Shown: positions 1 through 9,394, numbered from the stretch's first letter. The stretch: DNA of 64,000 nt from Pedobacter sp. HDW13 (GCF_011303555.1 NZ_CP049868.1:434001-498000); one strand, 5' to 3'. The notes: a model not told the origin generated them from the sequence alone. Program-made: numbers and translations.

Positions 1-603
1 GTTGATGGTTACCTCGCCATTGATTACAAAAGCATAAACACCATTTCCAGCTTTTTTGATTTTGTATTCGGTTTCAAATCCGGCATCAAATTTACCTAAG
101 GAGAACCAGGCATCCTGATGGATCCATACGTTGTCATCGCTGGCATTTGGTGACAGGATTTGCTGAAAATTATTGTGACGGGCAGCAACTTCCAAAGTTT
201 TCTGATCGTAACGTGGCGTAACGTTTTTCTTGTTCGGAAACAACCAGATCTGCAATAAATTCAACTCCTCGTCGGCATTGGCATTAAACTCACTATGACT
301 AACGCCTGTACCGGCACTCATTACCTGTATTTCGCCGTTTTTAATTACCGCCGAATTCCCCATGCTATCTTTGTGGGCAATTGCACCAGCTAACGGAATG
401 GTAATGATTTCCATATTATCGTGTGGGTGAGCACCAAAGCCCATTCCACCAGCTATCAAGTCATCATTTAAAACCCTTAACACGCCAAAGTGCATTCTTT
501 CAGGATTGTAATAGTTAGCAAAACTGAATGAGTGGTGTGCATTTAACCAGCCATGATTAGCATGACCGCGGGTGTTTTCTTTGTGCAAAATGAACTGTGA
601 CAT
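1..603 (-). CDS. Pirin family protein (cut by window edge)
   Basis: The reading frame starts at an ATG at 603 and runs off the left edge without a stop after 201 codons, so the C-terminus is missing. It begins MSQFILHKENTRGHANHGWL, the usual opening of YhhW/pirin-type bicupins, and carries the pirin metal site: H59 and H61 in AHPHDNMEI, and H103 and E105 in GVSHSEF. Family members bind Fe or another metal in the N-terminal cupin, and some oxidise quercetin; the physiological substrate is usually unknown. YhhW-like proteins are about 230-240 residues, so roughly 30-40 residues should lie outside the window. The family call is firm; a specific reaction is not. Confidence 0.9.
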   Translation of the reverse strand, partial: MSQFILHKENTRGHANHGWLNAHHSFSFANYYNPERMHFGVLRVLNDDLIAGGMGFGAHPHDNMEIITIPLAGAIAHKDSMGNSAVIKNGEIQVMSAGTGVSHSEFNANADEELNLLQIWLFPNKKNVTPRYDQKTLEVAARHNNFQQILSPNASDDNVWIHQDAWFSLGKFDAGFETEYKIKKAGNGVYAFVINGEVTIN

Positions 604-789
604 AAATTTCCTTTCTTGTTTATGATACAAAGTTAATACCACGCCACCACCTGTGCATTGATGTAGGATAAGAAGTGACTGAGCAGAGGGTGGAGAGCGT
701 TGGGCGTAAAGCGCTTTAAATAGTCCACCAAATAAGCAGCTAGCGTTTGGAGTGCACTTTTGGTATCTTTAGTCTTTGGTCCTTAAGCT

Positions 790-1473
790 TTAGTCTTTAT
801 TGATTTTGGCCAATACCGCATCGCTGTTCAGTTCTCTCAAAGCATCTAAAGCCACCCAATTTGCCTTTTTATTATTCTGAGCCAGGATATTATTTGCCGT
901 TTGAATGGCATGCTCATGCAGGAATGCATTTCGCTTTCCAATTTGCCTTAACGCCCAGTTAATGGCTTTCTTAACGAAGTTGCGGTTATCGTAAGCTTCG
1001 CGCTCAATGACGGGCAAAAAAGCCAGGAAAGTTTCGTTGGGCTCTTTTTTAAGGTGAACCGCAGCTTCGGCTATGAGCACAAAACCCGTACGTTTTACAA
1101 ATTCTGGTTCGGCTTGCGTAAACTCCAATAGCTTCGACTTAAAATAAGGCGTTTTAACGAAAAGATTTCCACAAGCCTGATCACATATATCCCAGGAACT
1201 AAAATCGTTTGTCCAGGCGTTTATTTGCGATACTGTGACCTGTTTATAATCGCCAATAAAAGTGGCCAGCAGGCGTGCTTCATGAAAACCCGTTTCCCAA
1301 AGCAACAACGACAGCTCCTGATCTTTACCAATCTGTTTGGCTAGTTTCCGGATGTTTGGCACCCGGATTCCGTAAGCTTTGGAAATATCGATCCCAAAAT
1401 GGGCCATTTTCTTCAAATATTCAGGCTCGCTAATATTTTTGAGTTCAGAAAGAATAAATTCTAAATCGTTCAT
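790..1473 (-). CDS. AlkD-like DNA alkylation repair protein
   Basis: A 227-residue, all-helical HEAT-like protein of the DNA alkylation repair family (PF08713, AlkC/AlkD). Family hallmarks visible are SSWDICDQ near residue 92, and DNRNFVKKAINWALRQIGKR in the C-terminal third, where AlkD proteins have conserved aromatic and basic residues that embrace the DNA. Known members excise 3-methyl- and 7-methylpurines by a non-base-flipping mechanism. Length matches the family (about 220-240). The gene stands between the pirin gene and a hexosaminidase gene on the same strand, with no obvious operon logic. Activity on a particular lesion cannot be told from the sequence. Confidence 0.88.
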   Translation of the reverse strand: MNDLEFILSELKNISEPEYLKKMAHFGIDISKAYGIRVPNIRKLAKQIGKDQELSLLLWETGFHEARLLATFIGDYKQVTVSQINAWTNDFSSWDICDQACGNLFVKTPYFKSKLLEFTQAEPEFVKRTGFVLIAEAAVHLKKEPNETFLAFLPVIEREAYDNRNFVKKAINWALRQIGKRNAFLHEHAIQTANNILAQNNKKANWVALDALRELNSDAVLAKINKD

Positions 1474-1516
1474 GGCTATTTTTTAGAAATTCGGCTTTTT
1501 TATGTTTAGCACTCCA

Positions 1517-3769
1517 TTATTCCACAGCAAAATCAGCTGCAGAAACGGCTTTGCGTTTCGATGAACCCATACTATATTCTAACTGCAGGGTATAACCACC
1601 GCCACCTTCGAGAAACAAGAGTTCAAAAGGATGATAGCCTTTTTTTAACGCTATTTGAGCAGATTTTTCGATTGCAAAATGCATTCCATCGTTATCAACC
1701 AGGGTTTTGTTTTGTATTTTCAACACACTGCCATCGTCAGAACGAAGAAAAAACGAATAAATACCGTCTTCAGCTGCGTAAAAGAATCCTTTATGGCGTG
1801 TAGCAAAACTCGCGGCTTTATCTTCAACCGGAATTTCGATAGCAGCTGTGGTTGCAGTTTTCGTTTTATCAGCTTCTGCTATTAAGTTTACCACCTTGTA
1901 AAATTTAGGGTAGTAGCTAAAATTTAAACCCGGTTTTGGATGATTAAGCGATATGGCATCAACGTAATCGGTTTGCACATAATTGGCCGTAAAAACATCA
2001 CCCATCCTGCCGTTAGCTCCAAATATGGCAGCTTTTACGGTTTGCGTTTTATCGATATTAATGGGTTTGATGTATTTTGGAGATCCGATTTTTGGCGTAC
2101 TTCCATCGGTGGTATAATGCACAACAGCATTTTTAGGCGCTTCGATATTGAGGTAGGCCGATTTTAGAAAAACATTATTTTCGGCAAAGCCTTTAAGATC
2201 GGTAAAGCGGTAATTGATGTGCATGGCATCCAAAACTGCAAACTGCTGATCCATTTTCCGGCTAAAGGTTTCGAAATTTTGCTGATGCCCCCATAAAACG
2301 TCAGACATGGCCAGCAAACGAGGGAAAAGCATATACTCTAACCTTTGCTCAGACGGGATGTATTCTGTCCAGAGGTTAGCCTGCCCACCTAAAACATATT
2401 GTTGTTCGTTTGCATTAAGACCAAAACCAGTTGGATTAAATCCATATACTTTTTGCAGCGAATGTGCATCTTGCTGGGCATCGAAATAACAATATTCACC
2501 AGGCGTCATAATCACATAGTTCCCTTTTTCTGCCGCATGTTTGGGTGCTGTTGGTACCCAGGTACGCCAATACATCAGGGTAGCCGTTGGCGAAACACCG
2601 CCATCTAAAATTTCATCCCAGCCAATTAGTTTTTTACCTAGGCTATTGAAGTATTTTTCCATCCGTTTAACAAAGTAGCTCTGCACCTCGTCAATGCTTT
2701 TCAGGTTCTCGCGTTTCATCAAAGACTCACACTCCGGAATATTCTTCCAGCTGCTTTTTTCAACCTCATCTGCCCCTAAATGGATGTATTTTGAAGGAAA
2801 CAGCTGTGCAACTTCCTTAAAAACATTTTCTGCAAATTCAAACGTTGTTTCCTTGCAGGGACAAATCGGATCGGTAAAGCTCTTTTCCTTTTGCACTGAA
2901 CCTGTTGAGGTTAACCACGGAAACTGCCTGGTGGCCGCCTGCATGTGGCCCGGCATATCAATTTCAGGAATGATTTCAATCCCCTTAGCGCTGGCGTAGG
3001 CTACCAGCTCCCTGATTTCCTGCTGGGTATAAAAACCACCGTACAATTTTTCTCCGTTAATTACCTTGAAATGCTTTTCGGGTAGTTTGTAATCGGGATT
3101 GGTTTCGGCCAGTTTTAAACATGCTGAATCCTGGTTATTCAATTTTCTCCAGGCCCCAACTGTTGTAAGCTCAGGGTATTTTTTGATTTCGATGCGCCAA
3201 CCCTGATCATCGGTTAAGTGCCAATGGAATTTATTAAACTTATAAAACGAAAGCCTGCCGATAAAGCGGTGTAGATAAGCCATATCAAAAAAATGGCGAG
3301 AAACATCAAGATGTACACCCCGCCATGAAAATTTAGGTTGATCTTTTATCTCTAGCGCAGGTAAAGTCCAGGTATTTTTGGTTTTAAATGCATTCGCTCC
3401 TGCCAATTGCTTTAGTGTTTGCACAGCCCAAAAAGCACCCAATTTATCGCTAACGGCAATGGTTATTTGTTTAGGATTAATCTGTAAGCGATAAGCTTCT
3501 GGTTTTAAACTGGCATCTTTTACAAACAATAGCTTATTGCTTACCCCACTTGCCCTATCTTTCTTCAAAAGCTTAACTTCCTGAGTAGCAATCGCAAAAA
3601 CACTATCCTGATTACCAACAATGGCCGTACTACCCGAGAAAACAAACTTACCCTGTAGCGTTTTAACTGATTCGGGCTGGGGAAGCATGCTAAGCTCCTG
3701 GGCAAAATTAGATTTGGTTATAAAAAAAAGGGCTAAGCCCAGCAGTGCACTGAAATTCTTTATTCTCAT
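1517..3769 (-). CDS. Secreted beta-N-acetylhexosaminidase, GH20 with PA14 domain
   Basis: The frame is open from 3835, but the ATG at 3769 (MRIKNFSALLGLALFF) gives a clean signal peptide ending near FAQ and is preferred; an ATG at 3793 is the alternative. In numbering from 3835, a GH20b domain spans about 45-165 and the GH20 barrel 166-515. The catalytic pair is D356-E357 in HLGADEV, where Asp assists the substrate acetamido group and Glu is the acid. A chitobiase-type C-terminal beta domain (HYTTDGSTPK, about 573) and a PA14-like module (about 680-757, YSFFLRSDDGSVLKI) follow. It should remove terminal GlcNAc or GalNAc from chitooligosaccharides or glycans in the periplasm or at the surface. 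PA14 suggests glycan binding. Confidence 0.93.
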   Translation of the reverse strand: MRIKNFSALLGLALFFITKSNFAQELSMLPQPESVKTLQGKFVFSGSTAIVGNQDSVFAIATQEVKLLKKDRASGVSNKLLFVKDASLKPEAYRLQINPKQITIAVSDKLGAFWAVQTLKQLAGANAFKTKNTWTLPALEIKDQPKFSWRGVHLDVSRHFFDMAYLHRFIGRLSFYKFNKFHWHLTDDQGWRIEIKKYPELTTVGAWRKLNNQDSACLKLAETNPDYKLPEKHFKVINGEKLYGGFYTQQEIRELVAYASAKGIEIIPEIDMPGHMQAATRQFPWLTSTGSVQKEKSFTDPICPCKETTFEFAENVFKEVAQLFPSKYIHLGADEVEKSSWKNIPECESLMKRENLKSIDEVQSYFVKRMEKYFNSLGKKLIGWDEILDGGVSPTATLMYWRTWVPTAPKHAAEKGNYVIMTPGEYCYFDAQQDAHSLQKVYGFNPTGFGLNANEQQYVLGGQANLWTEYIPSEQRLEYMLFPRLLAMSDVLWGHQQNFETFSRKMDQQFAVLDAMHINYRFTDLKGFAENNVFLKSAYLNIEAPKNAVVHYTTDGSTPKIGSPKYIKPINIDKTQTVKAAIFGANGRMGDVFTANYVQTDYVDAISLNHPKPGLNFSYYPKFYKVVNLIAEADKTKTATTAAIEIPVEDKAASFATRHKGFFYAAEDGIYSFFLRSDDGSVLKIQNKTLVDNDGMHFAIEKSAQIALKKGYHPFELLFLEGGGGYTLQLEYSMGSSKRKAVSAADFAVE

Positions 3770-3951
3770 TGAGGTAACATTTTGATGATTCATCAAATAT
3801 AGTTTTTTCGAGGAAAATAGGTTAAACATAACCAATCCTTAACACCCCCTGATTTTTAAGTTTATATATACATTTTAACTTGTTCAAGTTTTACATGCCT
3901 AGTTTTTAACCCTAACAACCTTTTAAAACCAATTAAATTTTAAAGAAAATC

Positions 3952-5208
3952 ATGAAGAAAAACATCCTCCTGTTACTATTAGCTTCGTGCTTATTTGCAG
4001 TTTCCTGTCAAAAGAACACGTTAACTGAAGAAAAAGCCAGCACAACAAATCAAAAGAAAAACAGTCTCATGGCTACAGCAGCAGAAACCAGTGCTGCTGC
4101 CAGTGTTAATGCTTACACCAATACATCGGCTTACATCAATAACGGTTTTACTTTTTTAAACCCAACACAGGTTGATAAAAACCGTGTGGCCATTGGCGGC
4201 AGTGCTTATACAGAAGTATATGGTTTTAATATCCCTGAAGAAAATAGGGTTCGCGGTATAAGGTGGAATGAAGATGATGAAACCACGTCTATATGGCGCC
4301 CACAGGGAATTGCCGGTTTCTCCAGAAACGGTGTGCGTTATTTGCTGGTTAGCTGGTATGCCAAAGATGCTGCAGAAAGCAAAGGATCGAGAATAACCCT
4401 TATCGATATCAGCCCAAGTTCGGCCACTTATTTAACTTACAGACATATTTTACTGGTACAACCCACACTTCCTACCGGCACCTTAGATTATACGCAATAT
4501 GGCGCTTATGCACCTTTAAATGTGCATGCCGGCGGAATAGCCTACTTTAACGGCAAAGTTTATTTAAGTAGTACCAGCCTTGGATTAAGGGTATTTGATT
4601 TAGATAAAATTATTGAAGTAACTACAGGAACCGGCACCGACAGTAAATGCGGCAAGGATGCAAGCGGCAACCTATATGCTTTTAATTACCGTTATATACT
4701 TCCGCAAGTAGGTTACTATAAAATTAATGATGCTGACCCCTATTCTACAGTTCAGGTAAATTACGAAAACAACCAGTTATGGACAGGCCAGTACTACGCA
4801 GGTAGCGCAGATGCATCGATTGTACCCAAAATTTTCGGATTTCCGATCAACACATCGGGCGAACTGCAAGACTCGGGCATTCAAACCGTAATCCCTAAAA
4901 ACAGTTTATTTGCTTCAGACCATGCACATGGCATACAAGGCGTGTTTAGAAAAGGCAACAGAACCTGGCTTTCTTGCACCGGATCGCCAAGCGAGTCGTA
5001 TGGATCTACTGCCCGTTTAGCCAGATATACAGACGGCGATACCAACACTGTGAGATACAGGTGGCCATACGGAGCTGAATCTCTATACTTTGAAGCCCAA
5101 TACGGATATTTATGGAGTTTAACCGAATTTGAACCCAATGCCGGTGCTAACAATGGCAGTCAGGTTAACCGTTGCATATTTGCAGTAGATTTCTCGAAAT
5201 ACGAATAA
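3952..5208 (+). CDS. Secreted lipoprotein, unknown function
   Basis: A 418-residue protein with a lipoprotein signal (MKKNILLLLLASCLFAVSC; lipidated Cys at 19-20) followed by a Ser/Thr/Lys-rich linker to about residue 50. The mature part has repeated beta-rich segments with Gly-Gly-aromatic turns (for example VHAGGIAYFNGKVYLSSTSL and DHAHGIQGVFRKGNRTWL). This is compatible with a beta-propeller, but I see no catalytic motif. It is transcribed divergently from the hexosaminidase gene across a 182-base spacer and ends at a strong bidirectional terminator. I do not recognise a named family. Location at the outer membrane or periplasmic face follows from the lipobox. Confidence 0.8.
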   Translation: MKKNILLLLLASCLFAVSCQKNTLTEEKASTTNQKKNSLMATAAETSAAASVNAYTNTSAYINNGFTFLNPTQVDKNRVAIGGSAYTEVYGFNIPEENRVRGIRWNEDDETTSIWRPQGIAGFSRNGVRYLLVSWYAKDAAESKGSRITLIDISPSSATYLTYRHILLVQPTLPTGTLDYTQYGAYAPLNVHAGGIAYFNGKVYLSSTSLGLRVFDLDKIIEVTTGTGTDSKCGKDASGNLYAFNYRYILPQVGYYKINDADPYSTVQVNYENNQLWTGQYYAGSADASIVPKIFGFPINTSGELQDSGIQTVIPKNSLFASDHAHGIQGVFRKGNRTWLSCTGSPSESYGSTARLARYTDGDTNTVRYRWPYGAESLYFEAQYGYLWSLTEFEPNAGANNGSQVNRCIFAVDFSKYE

Positions 5209-5225
5209 CAGGCTCAATACAAAAC

Positions 5226-5260
5226 AAAAATGGAGATGCTAAAAAACATCTCCATTTTTA
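5226..5260. terminator. Bidirectional rho-independent terminator
   Basis: A perfect 13-bp inverted repeat (arms 5226-5238 and 5247-5259, core TGGAGATG/CATCTCCA) has an A-tract on one side and a T-tract on the other. It lies between two convergent genes, so it can stop both. Confidence 0.88.
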
Positions 5261-5282
5261 CTTATTTATTTTTTAGTAGAAC

Positions 5283-6449
5283 CTAAGCTAAAGCTTGCTC
5301 AATATCAGCTAAAATATCATTAATATGTTCTAAACCGATTGACAAGCGGATAGATCCCTGCTCAATACCTACTTCGTTGCGTTGCTCTTCAGTAAGTTTA
5401 CTGTGCGTACTGGTTGCCGGGTGTGTTGCAATCGAACGTGTATCGGCCAAATTTGCCGAGATCGAGAACATTTGCAAACCATCCATAAATTTACGGGCTG
5501 CATCAATACCGCCATCAACCACAATGGTTACAATTCCACCACCCTGTTTCATTTGCTTTTTGGCAATTTCGTACTGTGGGTGCGAAGGTAAAAACGGATA
5601 TTTCACCAGTTTAATTTTCGGATGTTTTTCTAAATATTCGGCTACTTTTAATGCATTTTCACAATGGCGGTCCATGCGGATAGCCAAAGTTTCTAAACTT
5701 TTAGACAAAATCCATGCACTGAACGGCGATAAAGCCGGACCACTGTGACGGGCAAAACCTACCACTTCGGCAATCAGTGCTTTGCTACCTAAAACAATAC
5801 CACCCAATACGCGCCCTTGTCCATCGATATACTTTGTAGCAGAGTGAATAGAAATGTGTGCACCAAACTGAATGGGTTGTTGCAGGTAAGGCGTAGCAAA
5901 ACAATTATCAACTACCAGTAAGGTATTGTGTTTTTTGGCCAGATCACCTAAAAACTGGAGATCAATAATATCGATACCTGGATTAGAAGGGGTTTCGACA
6001 AAGATCATTTTGGTATTAGGCTTAATCAGACCTTCCCAATCCTGAGGTTTATCTAAATCGGCATAATCAAAAGTTACACCCCAATTCGAAAACACATTGG
6101 TTAACAACTGGTGAGTAGAACCAAAAACTGAGCGGCTGGAAACAATATGATCGCCACTTTTTAAGAAAGCCCCGAAAGTGGTGAAAATAGCTGCCATCCC
6201 CGTTGCAGTGGCAAAACCATCTTCTGCTCCTTCTAACAGGCACATTTTTTCGATAAACTCTGATGTATTTGGATTTGAATAACGGCTATATACATTCCCC
6301 TCTTTTTCGTTGGCAAATAAAGCACGCATTTCTTCCGCATCATCAAACTTATAACTCGAAGTAAGGTAAATTGGTGCCGAATGCTCTTTATGTAAACTTC
6401 TTTCGGTTTGAGTGCGTATAGCTATGGTTTCAAAATTTTCAGATTTCAT
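5283..6449 (-). CDS. metZ: O-succinylhomoserine sulfhydrylase-type PLP enzyme
   Basis: The ATG at 6449 (MKSENFETIAIRTQTERS) is chosen over the upstream in-frame one at 6530 because homology-like sequence begins here and the extra part is encoded by a hairpin. The protein is 388 residues, of the Cys/Met metabolism PLP family (fold type I). The Schiff-base lysine is K206 in HSATKYIDGQGR; the DGQGR continuation is typical of MetZ rather than of cystathionine lyases. MetZ makes homocysteine from O-succinyl- or O-acetylhomoserine and sulfide, feeding methionine synthesis. The gene is monocistronic as far as visible. A cystathionine gamma-synthase or lyase role is a less likely alternative. Confidence 0.85.
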   Translation of the reverse strand: MKSENFETIAIRTQTERSLHKEHSAPIYLTSSYKFDDAEEMRALFANEKEGNVYSRYSNPNTSEFIEKMCLLEGAEDGFATATGMAAIFTTFGAFLKSGDHIVSSRSVFGSTHQLLTNVFSNWGVTFDYADLDKPQDWEGLIKPNTKMIFVETPSNPGIDIIDLQFLGDLAKKHNTLLVVDNCFATPYLQQPIQFGAHISIHSATKYIDGQGRVLGGIVLGSKALIAEVVGFARHSGPALSPFSAWILSKSLETLAIRMDRHCENALKVAEYLEKHPKIKLVKYPFLPSHPQYEIAKKQMKQGGGIVTIVVDGGIDAARKFMDGLQMFSISANLADTRSIATHPATSTHSKLTEEQRNEVGIEQGSIRLSIGLEHINDILADIEQALA

Positions 6450-6481
6450 TGTGATTAAGATTTGGGTATTCAAGGTACTTT

Positions 6482-6541
6482 GGTAGCAAGTATTTAGTAT
6501 CAAGTACAGAAAACTCATCCTGATACTCAATACTTGCTACC
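6482..6541. repeat. Long imperfect hairpin in metZ 5' region
   Basis: Arms 6482-6502 and 6521-6541 are inverted repeats matching at 20 of 21 positions (GGTAGCAAGTATT, one mismatch, AGTATCA). The hairpin sits 32 bases upstream of the metZ start codon, so it would form in the leader or overlap the promoter. No riboswitch fold is recognised, and similar word-play hairpins occur elsewhere in this window. Confidence 0.75.
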
Positions 6542-6570
6542 TAATATGTTCTCTTCAACACCCGGTTATG

Positions 6571-6987
6571 CTATTTATTGATGTTATAAGTAAAGTTAAT
6601 GGTTGCCGACCGGCCTAAAATATTCGATACCGAGCAGTATTTATCGAAGGTCATTTGGAGTGCTCTTTGTACCTTGGCCTCGCTTAAATTGCCGAAAAGC
6701 TCGAAGTTGATATCAATTACATCAAAAATCGGGGGCATTTCTTCGTCCTTACGCGTTGCGTTGATGGCAATTTTAATATCGTTTAAAGGTTCTTTTTGCT
6801 TGGTAAGTACGTTAACCATATCTATACCACTGCAACCACCTAAACCAATTAAAAGCATCTCCATTGGTCTAAATCCCTTGCCCTCGCCACCAATAGCAGC
6901 CTTTGCATCCAATTCTACAGTAAAACCGCTCTCGTTTTCTGCTTCAAAATTAAATTTACCGCTTTTGCGGATCAGATTGATGTTCAT
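6571..6987 (-). CDS. OsmC family peroxiredoxin-like protein
   Basis: A 138-residue OsmC/Ohr superfamily protein. The two family cysteines are present: C52 in LGGCSGIDMV and C118 in DKYCSVSN. They are the peroxidatic and resolving positions, so thiol-based reduction of organic hydroperoxides is plausible. It is closer to the YhfA-like branch than to true Ohr, judging from the FRPMEMLLIGLGGCSG stretch. These proteins act as cytoplasmic homodimers. The gene lies between metZ and ispE on the same strand, separated from both by short non-coding spacers. Confidence 0.88.
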   Translation of the reverse strand: MNINLIRKSGKFNFEAENESGFTVELDAKAAIGGEGKGFRPMEMLLIGLGGCSGIDMVNVLTKQKEPLNDIKIAINATRKDEEMPPIFDVIDINFELFGNLSEAKVQRALQMTFDKYCSVSNILGRSATINFTYNINK

Positions 6988-7059
6988 GTTGTCAGCTCCA
7001 GATAGTGAGTATCGGGTATCAAGACCTTATGCCTTTTACCTTTTAACCTTCTACCTTAT

Positions 7060-7863
7060 TTAAATATTGTAATAAACCAAGTTGTTTTGTTCCAGTTCAG
7101 GCAATTTAACCGCAGTGGGGAAAATTGCAAAAACCGATGAACCGCTACCACTCATTAAAGCGAATGTTGCGCCTGCATCGTATAAACTGGTTTTTATTTG
7201 ACGAATTTGGGGATACTTTGCGAATACCGATGGTTCGAAATCGTTGATAACCTTATTTTCCCATGTTGTTGGAGGCAAATGTATGATTTCTTTTAATGAT
7301 TGCAAAGGCTTTTGAGGTTTTACAAGCGCATAAGCATCGGCTGTGCTTACGTGTACGGGCGGTTTTACCAAAACTTTATACCAGGCTGACAAATCAATTT
7401 CGCATTTTTCAAATTCGTCGCCCTTATTAAAAGCATAAACCGATTTATTTTCGATAAAGAAAGCGCAATCGGCACCTAGCTTCCGAGCATAACCTTTCAT
7501 TTGCGAAACCGAAAGCCCCAAACCAAACTTATCGTTGATTAATTTGATTACAAAAGCGCAATCTGCTGATCCTCCTCCCAAACCTGCCCCTACCGGAATA
7601 TTTTTGAACAGATTAATCTGCTGTGCAGGAATTTCAAAATCAGCCGCAATTAAATGATAGGCTTTTAAACAAAGGTTATCGTTTGCATCTCCCGGAATAT
7701 CAATACCATGAACTTTACAGGAAGTTGTCGCTGCATCCACAATTTCTACCGCATCTTTAATTTGTACAGGATAAAACACAGTTTCCAGATTGTGATAACC
7801 GTCTACCCGTTTTTCGGTGATGTTTAGGCCAAGGTTTATTTTTGCGTTGGGGAAAGCTAGCAT
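7060..7863 (-). CDS. ispE: 4-diphosphocytidyl-2-C-methyl-D-erythritol kinase
   Basis: IspE phosphorylates the 2-hydroxyl of CDP-methylerythritol in the non-mevalonate isoprenoid pathway. The ATG at 7863 (MLAFPNAKINLGLNI) is chosen because the family motif PNAKINLGL follows at once; the longer frame to 7935 would translate a tandem repeat. The 267-residue protein has the GHMP-kinase ATP loop IPVGAGLGGGSADCA at residues 89-103 and the C-terminal glycine-rich MSGSGSSVFAIF motif. Lysine in PNAK and Asp in GGGSAD are the catalytic positions known in the family. The length is slightly short of the usual 275-290. Confidence 0.93.
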   Translation of the reverse strand: MLAFPNAKINLGLNITEKRVDGYHNLETVFYPVQIKDAVEIVDAATTSCKVHGIDIPGDANDNLCLKAYHLIAADFEIPAQQINLFKNIPVGAGLGGGSADCAFVIKLINDKFGLGLSVSQMKGYARKLGADCAFFIENKSVYAFNKGDEFEKCEIDLSAWYKVLVKPPVHVSTADAYALVKPQKPLQSLKEIIHLPPTTWENKVINDFEPSVFAKYPQIRQIKTSLYDAGATFALMSGSGSSVFAIFPTAVKLPELEQNNLVYYNI

Positions 7864-7866
7864 GCA

Positions 7867-7899
7867 GATTTGAGATTTGAGATTTGAGATTTGAGATTT
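7867..7899. repeat. Heptamer tandem repeat upstream of ispE
   Basis: The unit GATTTGA is repeated 4.7 times without error from 7867 to 7899, ending four bases before the chosen ispE ATG on the other strand. Read on the minus strand it is TCAAATC. It lies where the ribosome would load, so copy-number changes would alter the leader. Confidence 0.9.
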
Positions 7900-8062
7900 C
7901 CCACCCAAAGTCAAATATTGTTCCGACGCAAACATACGATGTTGTATACAAAATAGGCAAAAGTAAACAAGTAAAATTTATTGTTTAAAATTTACATTAT
8001 GTAGAAAACTAAAAACCACTGACAATGATAAATTTTAGATATTTGTAAATTATCAGAATAGT

Positions 8063-8857
8063 ATGAAACAGTATTTAGATTTAATGCAGCATGTGCTGGA
8101 TAACGGCGCACAAAAACACGACCGTACAGGAACAGGAACAATCAGTGTTTTTGGCTACCAGATGCGTTTTAACCTGCAAGACGGTTTTCCAATGGTCACC
8201 ACCAAAAAACTGCACTTAAAATCTATTATACATGAACTGATCTGGTTTTTAACTGGCGACACCAATATTAAATACCTTAAAGATAACGGCGTACGCATTT
8301 GGGACGAGTGGGCGGATGAAGACGGCAACCTGGGACCGGTTTATGGCTCGCAATGGAGAAGCTGGCCTACTCCTGATGGGCAGCACATTGATCAGATTAC
8401 CAATATCATCAACACAATCAAAAACAATCCCGATTCGCGTCGCATTATTGTTTCGGCCTGGAATGTAGCCGAGATCGAAAATATGGCCTTGCCTCCATGC
8501 CATGCTTTTTTTCAATTTTATGTAGCCGATGGTAAATTAAGCTGTCAGCTGTATCAGCGCAGTGCAGATATTTTTCTGGGCGTACCTTTTAACATTGCCT
8601 CATACGCCTTATTAACCATGATGGTAGCGCAGGTTTGCGGTTTACAGGCCGGCGATTTTATCCACACCCTTGGCGATGCACATTTATATAATAACCATAT
8701 CGAACAGGCCAACCTACAATTAAGCCGCGAACCTAAACCACTTCCAACCATGAAAATCAATCCGGATGTTAAAAGCATCTTCGATTTTAAGTTTGAAGAC
8801 TTTACGCTTGAAAACTATGAGGCACATCCTCATATTAAAGGTATAGTAGCGGTATAG
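8063..8857 (+). CDS. thyA: Thymidylate synthase
   Basis: A 264-residue ThyA, the standard short-form length. It methylates dUMP to dTMP with methylenetetrahydrofolate, which is oxidised to dihydrofolate. The nucleophile is C146 in [11 protein letters not shown]. The phosphate-binding Arg (DRTGTGT, R21), RRIIVSAWN, and the [20 protein letters not shown] block are all intact. DHFR lies two genes downstream and would recycle the dihydrofolate, so this is a functional folate/dTMP block. The start is fixed by the usual [12 protein letters not shown] opening. Confidence 0.98.
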   Translation: MKQYLDLMQHVLDNGAQKHDRTGTGTISVFGYQMRFNLQDGFPMVTTKKLHLKSIIHELIWFLTGDTNIKYLKDNGVRIWDEWADEDGNLGPVYGSQWRSWPTPDGQHIDQITNIINTIKNNPDSRRIIVSAWNVAEIENMALPPCHAFFQFYVADGKLSCQLYQRSADIFLGVPFNIASYALLTMMVAQVCGLQAGDFIHTLGDAHLYNNHIEQANLQLSREPKPLPTMKINPDVKSIFDFKFEDFTLENYEAHPHIKGIVAV

Positions 8858-8969
8858 CCATACCCAGCTTATTAAAACAATTGACACGTTTTACAGAGGT
8901 GATGTTAACTACTATGTCAAAAAAAATTTAATACAATTATTCTCATCATAAATCTAAATTAAAACAACA

Positions 8970-9350
8970 ATGGGATTATTTTCCGCAATCCTCGGCAATG
9001 CAGGTGCAGTGAGCCAGGAAGAATTAAAACAGCAATTCGGACTACTTCTTACAGAAGGCGAAGAATTTGAAATGGGTTTCAAATTGATCAGAGATATGTT
9101 TATTTTTACCAATAAGCGTTTAATACTGATCGATAAACAAGGTATTACAGGATCAAAAGTAGAATACAAATCGATTTCGTATAAAAGCATTTCACGTTTT
9201 AGCGTAGAAACGGCCGGGACTTTCGACCTGGATGCAGAGCTGAAAATCTGGGTTTCGAGTGAAATAAACCCAAGCATCTCAAAAAAGTTTAACAAATCGG
9301 TAAACGTTTACGATGTACAAAGAGTATTGGCCCACCACGTATTAGGATAA
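8970..9350 (+). CDS. Bacterial PH-domain protein
   Basis: A 126-residue protein of the bacterial pleckstrin-homology type (PF08000, bPH_1). It shows the family pattern of a short N-terminal helix (EELKQQFGLLLTEGE) and the beta-rich core (FEMGFKLIRDMFIFTNKRLI, then IDKQGITGSKVEYKSI). It has no signal peptide and no membrane segment. The function of this family is not well known. It lies between thyA and dfr on the same strand; the 112- and 60-base spacers allow co-transcription, but no link to folate metabolism is evident. Confidence 0.82.
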   Translation: MGLFSAILGNAGAVSQEELKQQFGLLLTEGEEFEMGFKLIRDMFIFTNKRLILIDKQGITGSKVEYKSISYKSISRFSVETAGTFDLDAELKIWVSSEINPSISKKFNKSVNVYDVQRVLAHHVLG

Positions 9351-9364
9351 GGCAAAACATCATT

Positions 9365-9394
9365 CATTAGTTCATCAAATCAGATGAACTAATG
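9365..9394. repeat. Perfect 12-bp hairpin before folA
   Basis: Arms 9365-9376 (CATTAGTTCATC) and 9383-9394 are perfect inverted repeats with a 6-base loop. A third partial copy of the word (GAACTAA) follows. There is no T-tract, so a terminator is unlikely. It lies 16 bases before the folA start codon. Confidence 0.7.

Noticed and set aside
6450..6541. SAM riboswitch in the metZ leader
   Set aside because: The long hairpin lacks any multi-branch core or conserved SAM-riboswitch sequence that I can recognise.
7860..7900. CRISPR-like array
   Set aside because: Units are 7 bases with no spacers; it is a simple tandem repeat. No CRISPR array or cas gene was seen anywhere in the window.
7867..7935. 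N-terminal extension of ispE to 7935
   Set aside because: It would translate the heptamer array; the family motif begins at the ATG at 7863.
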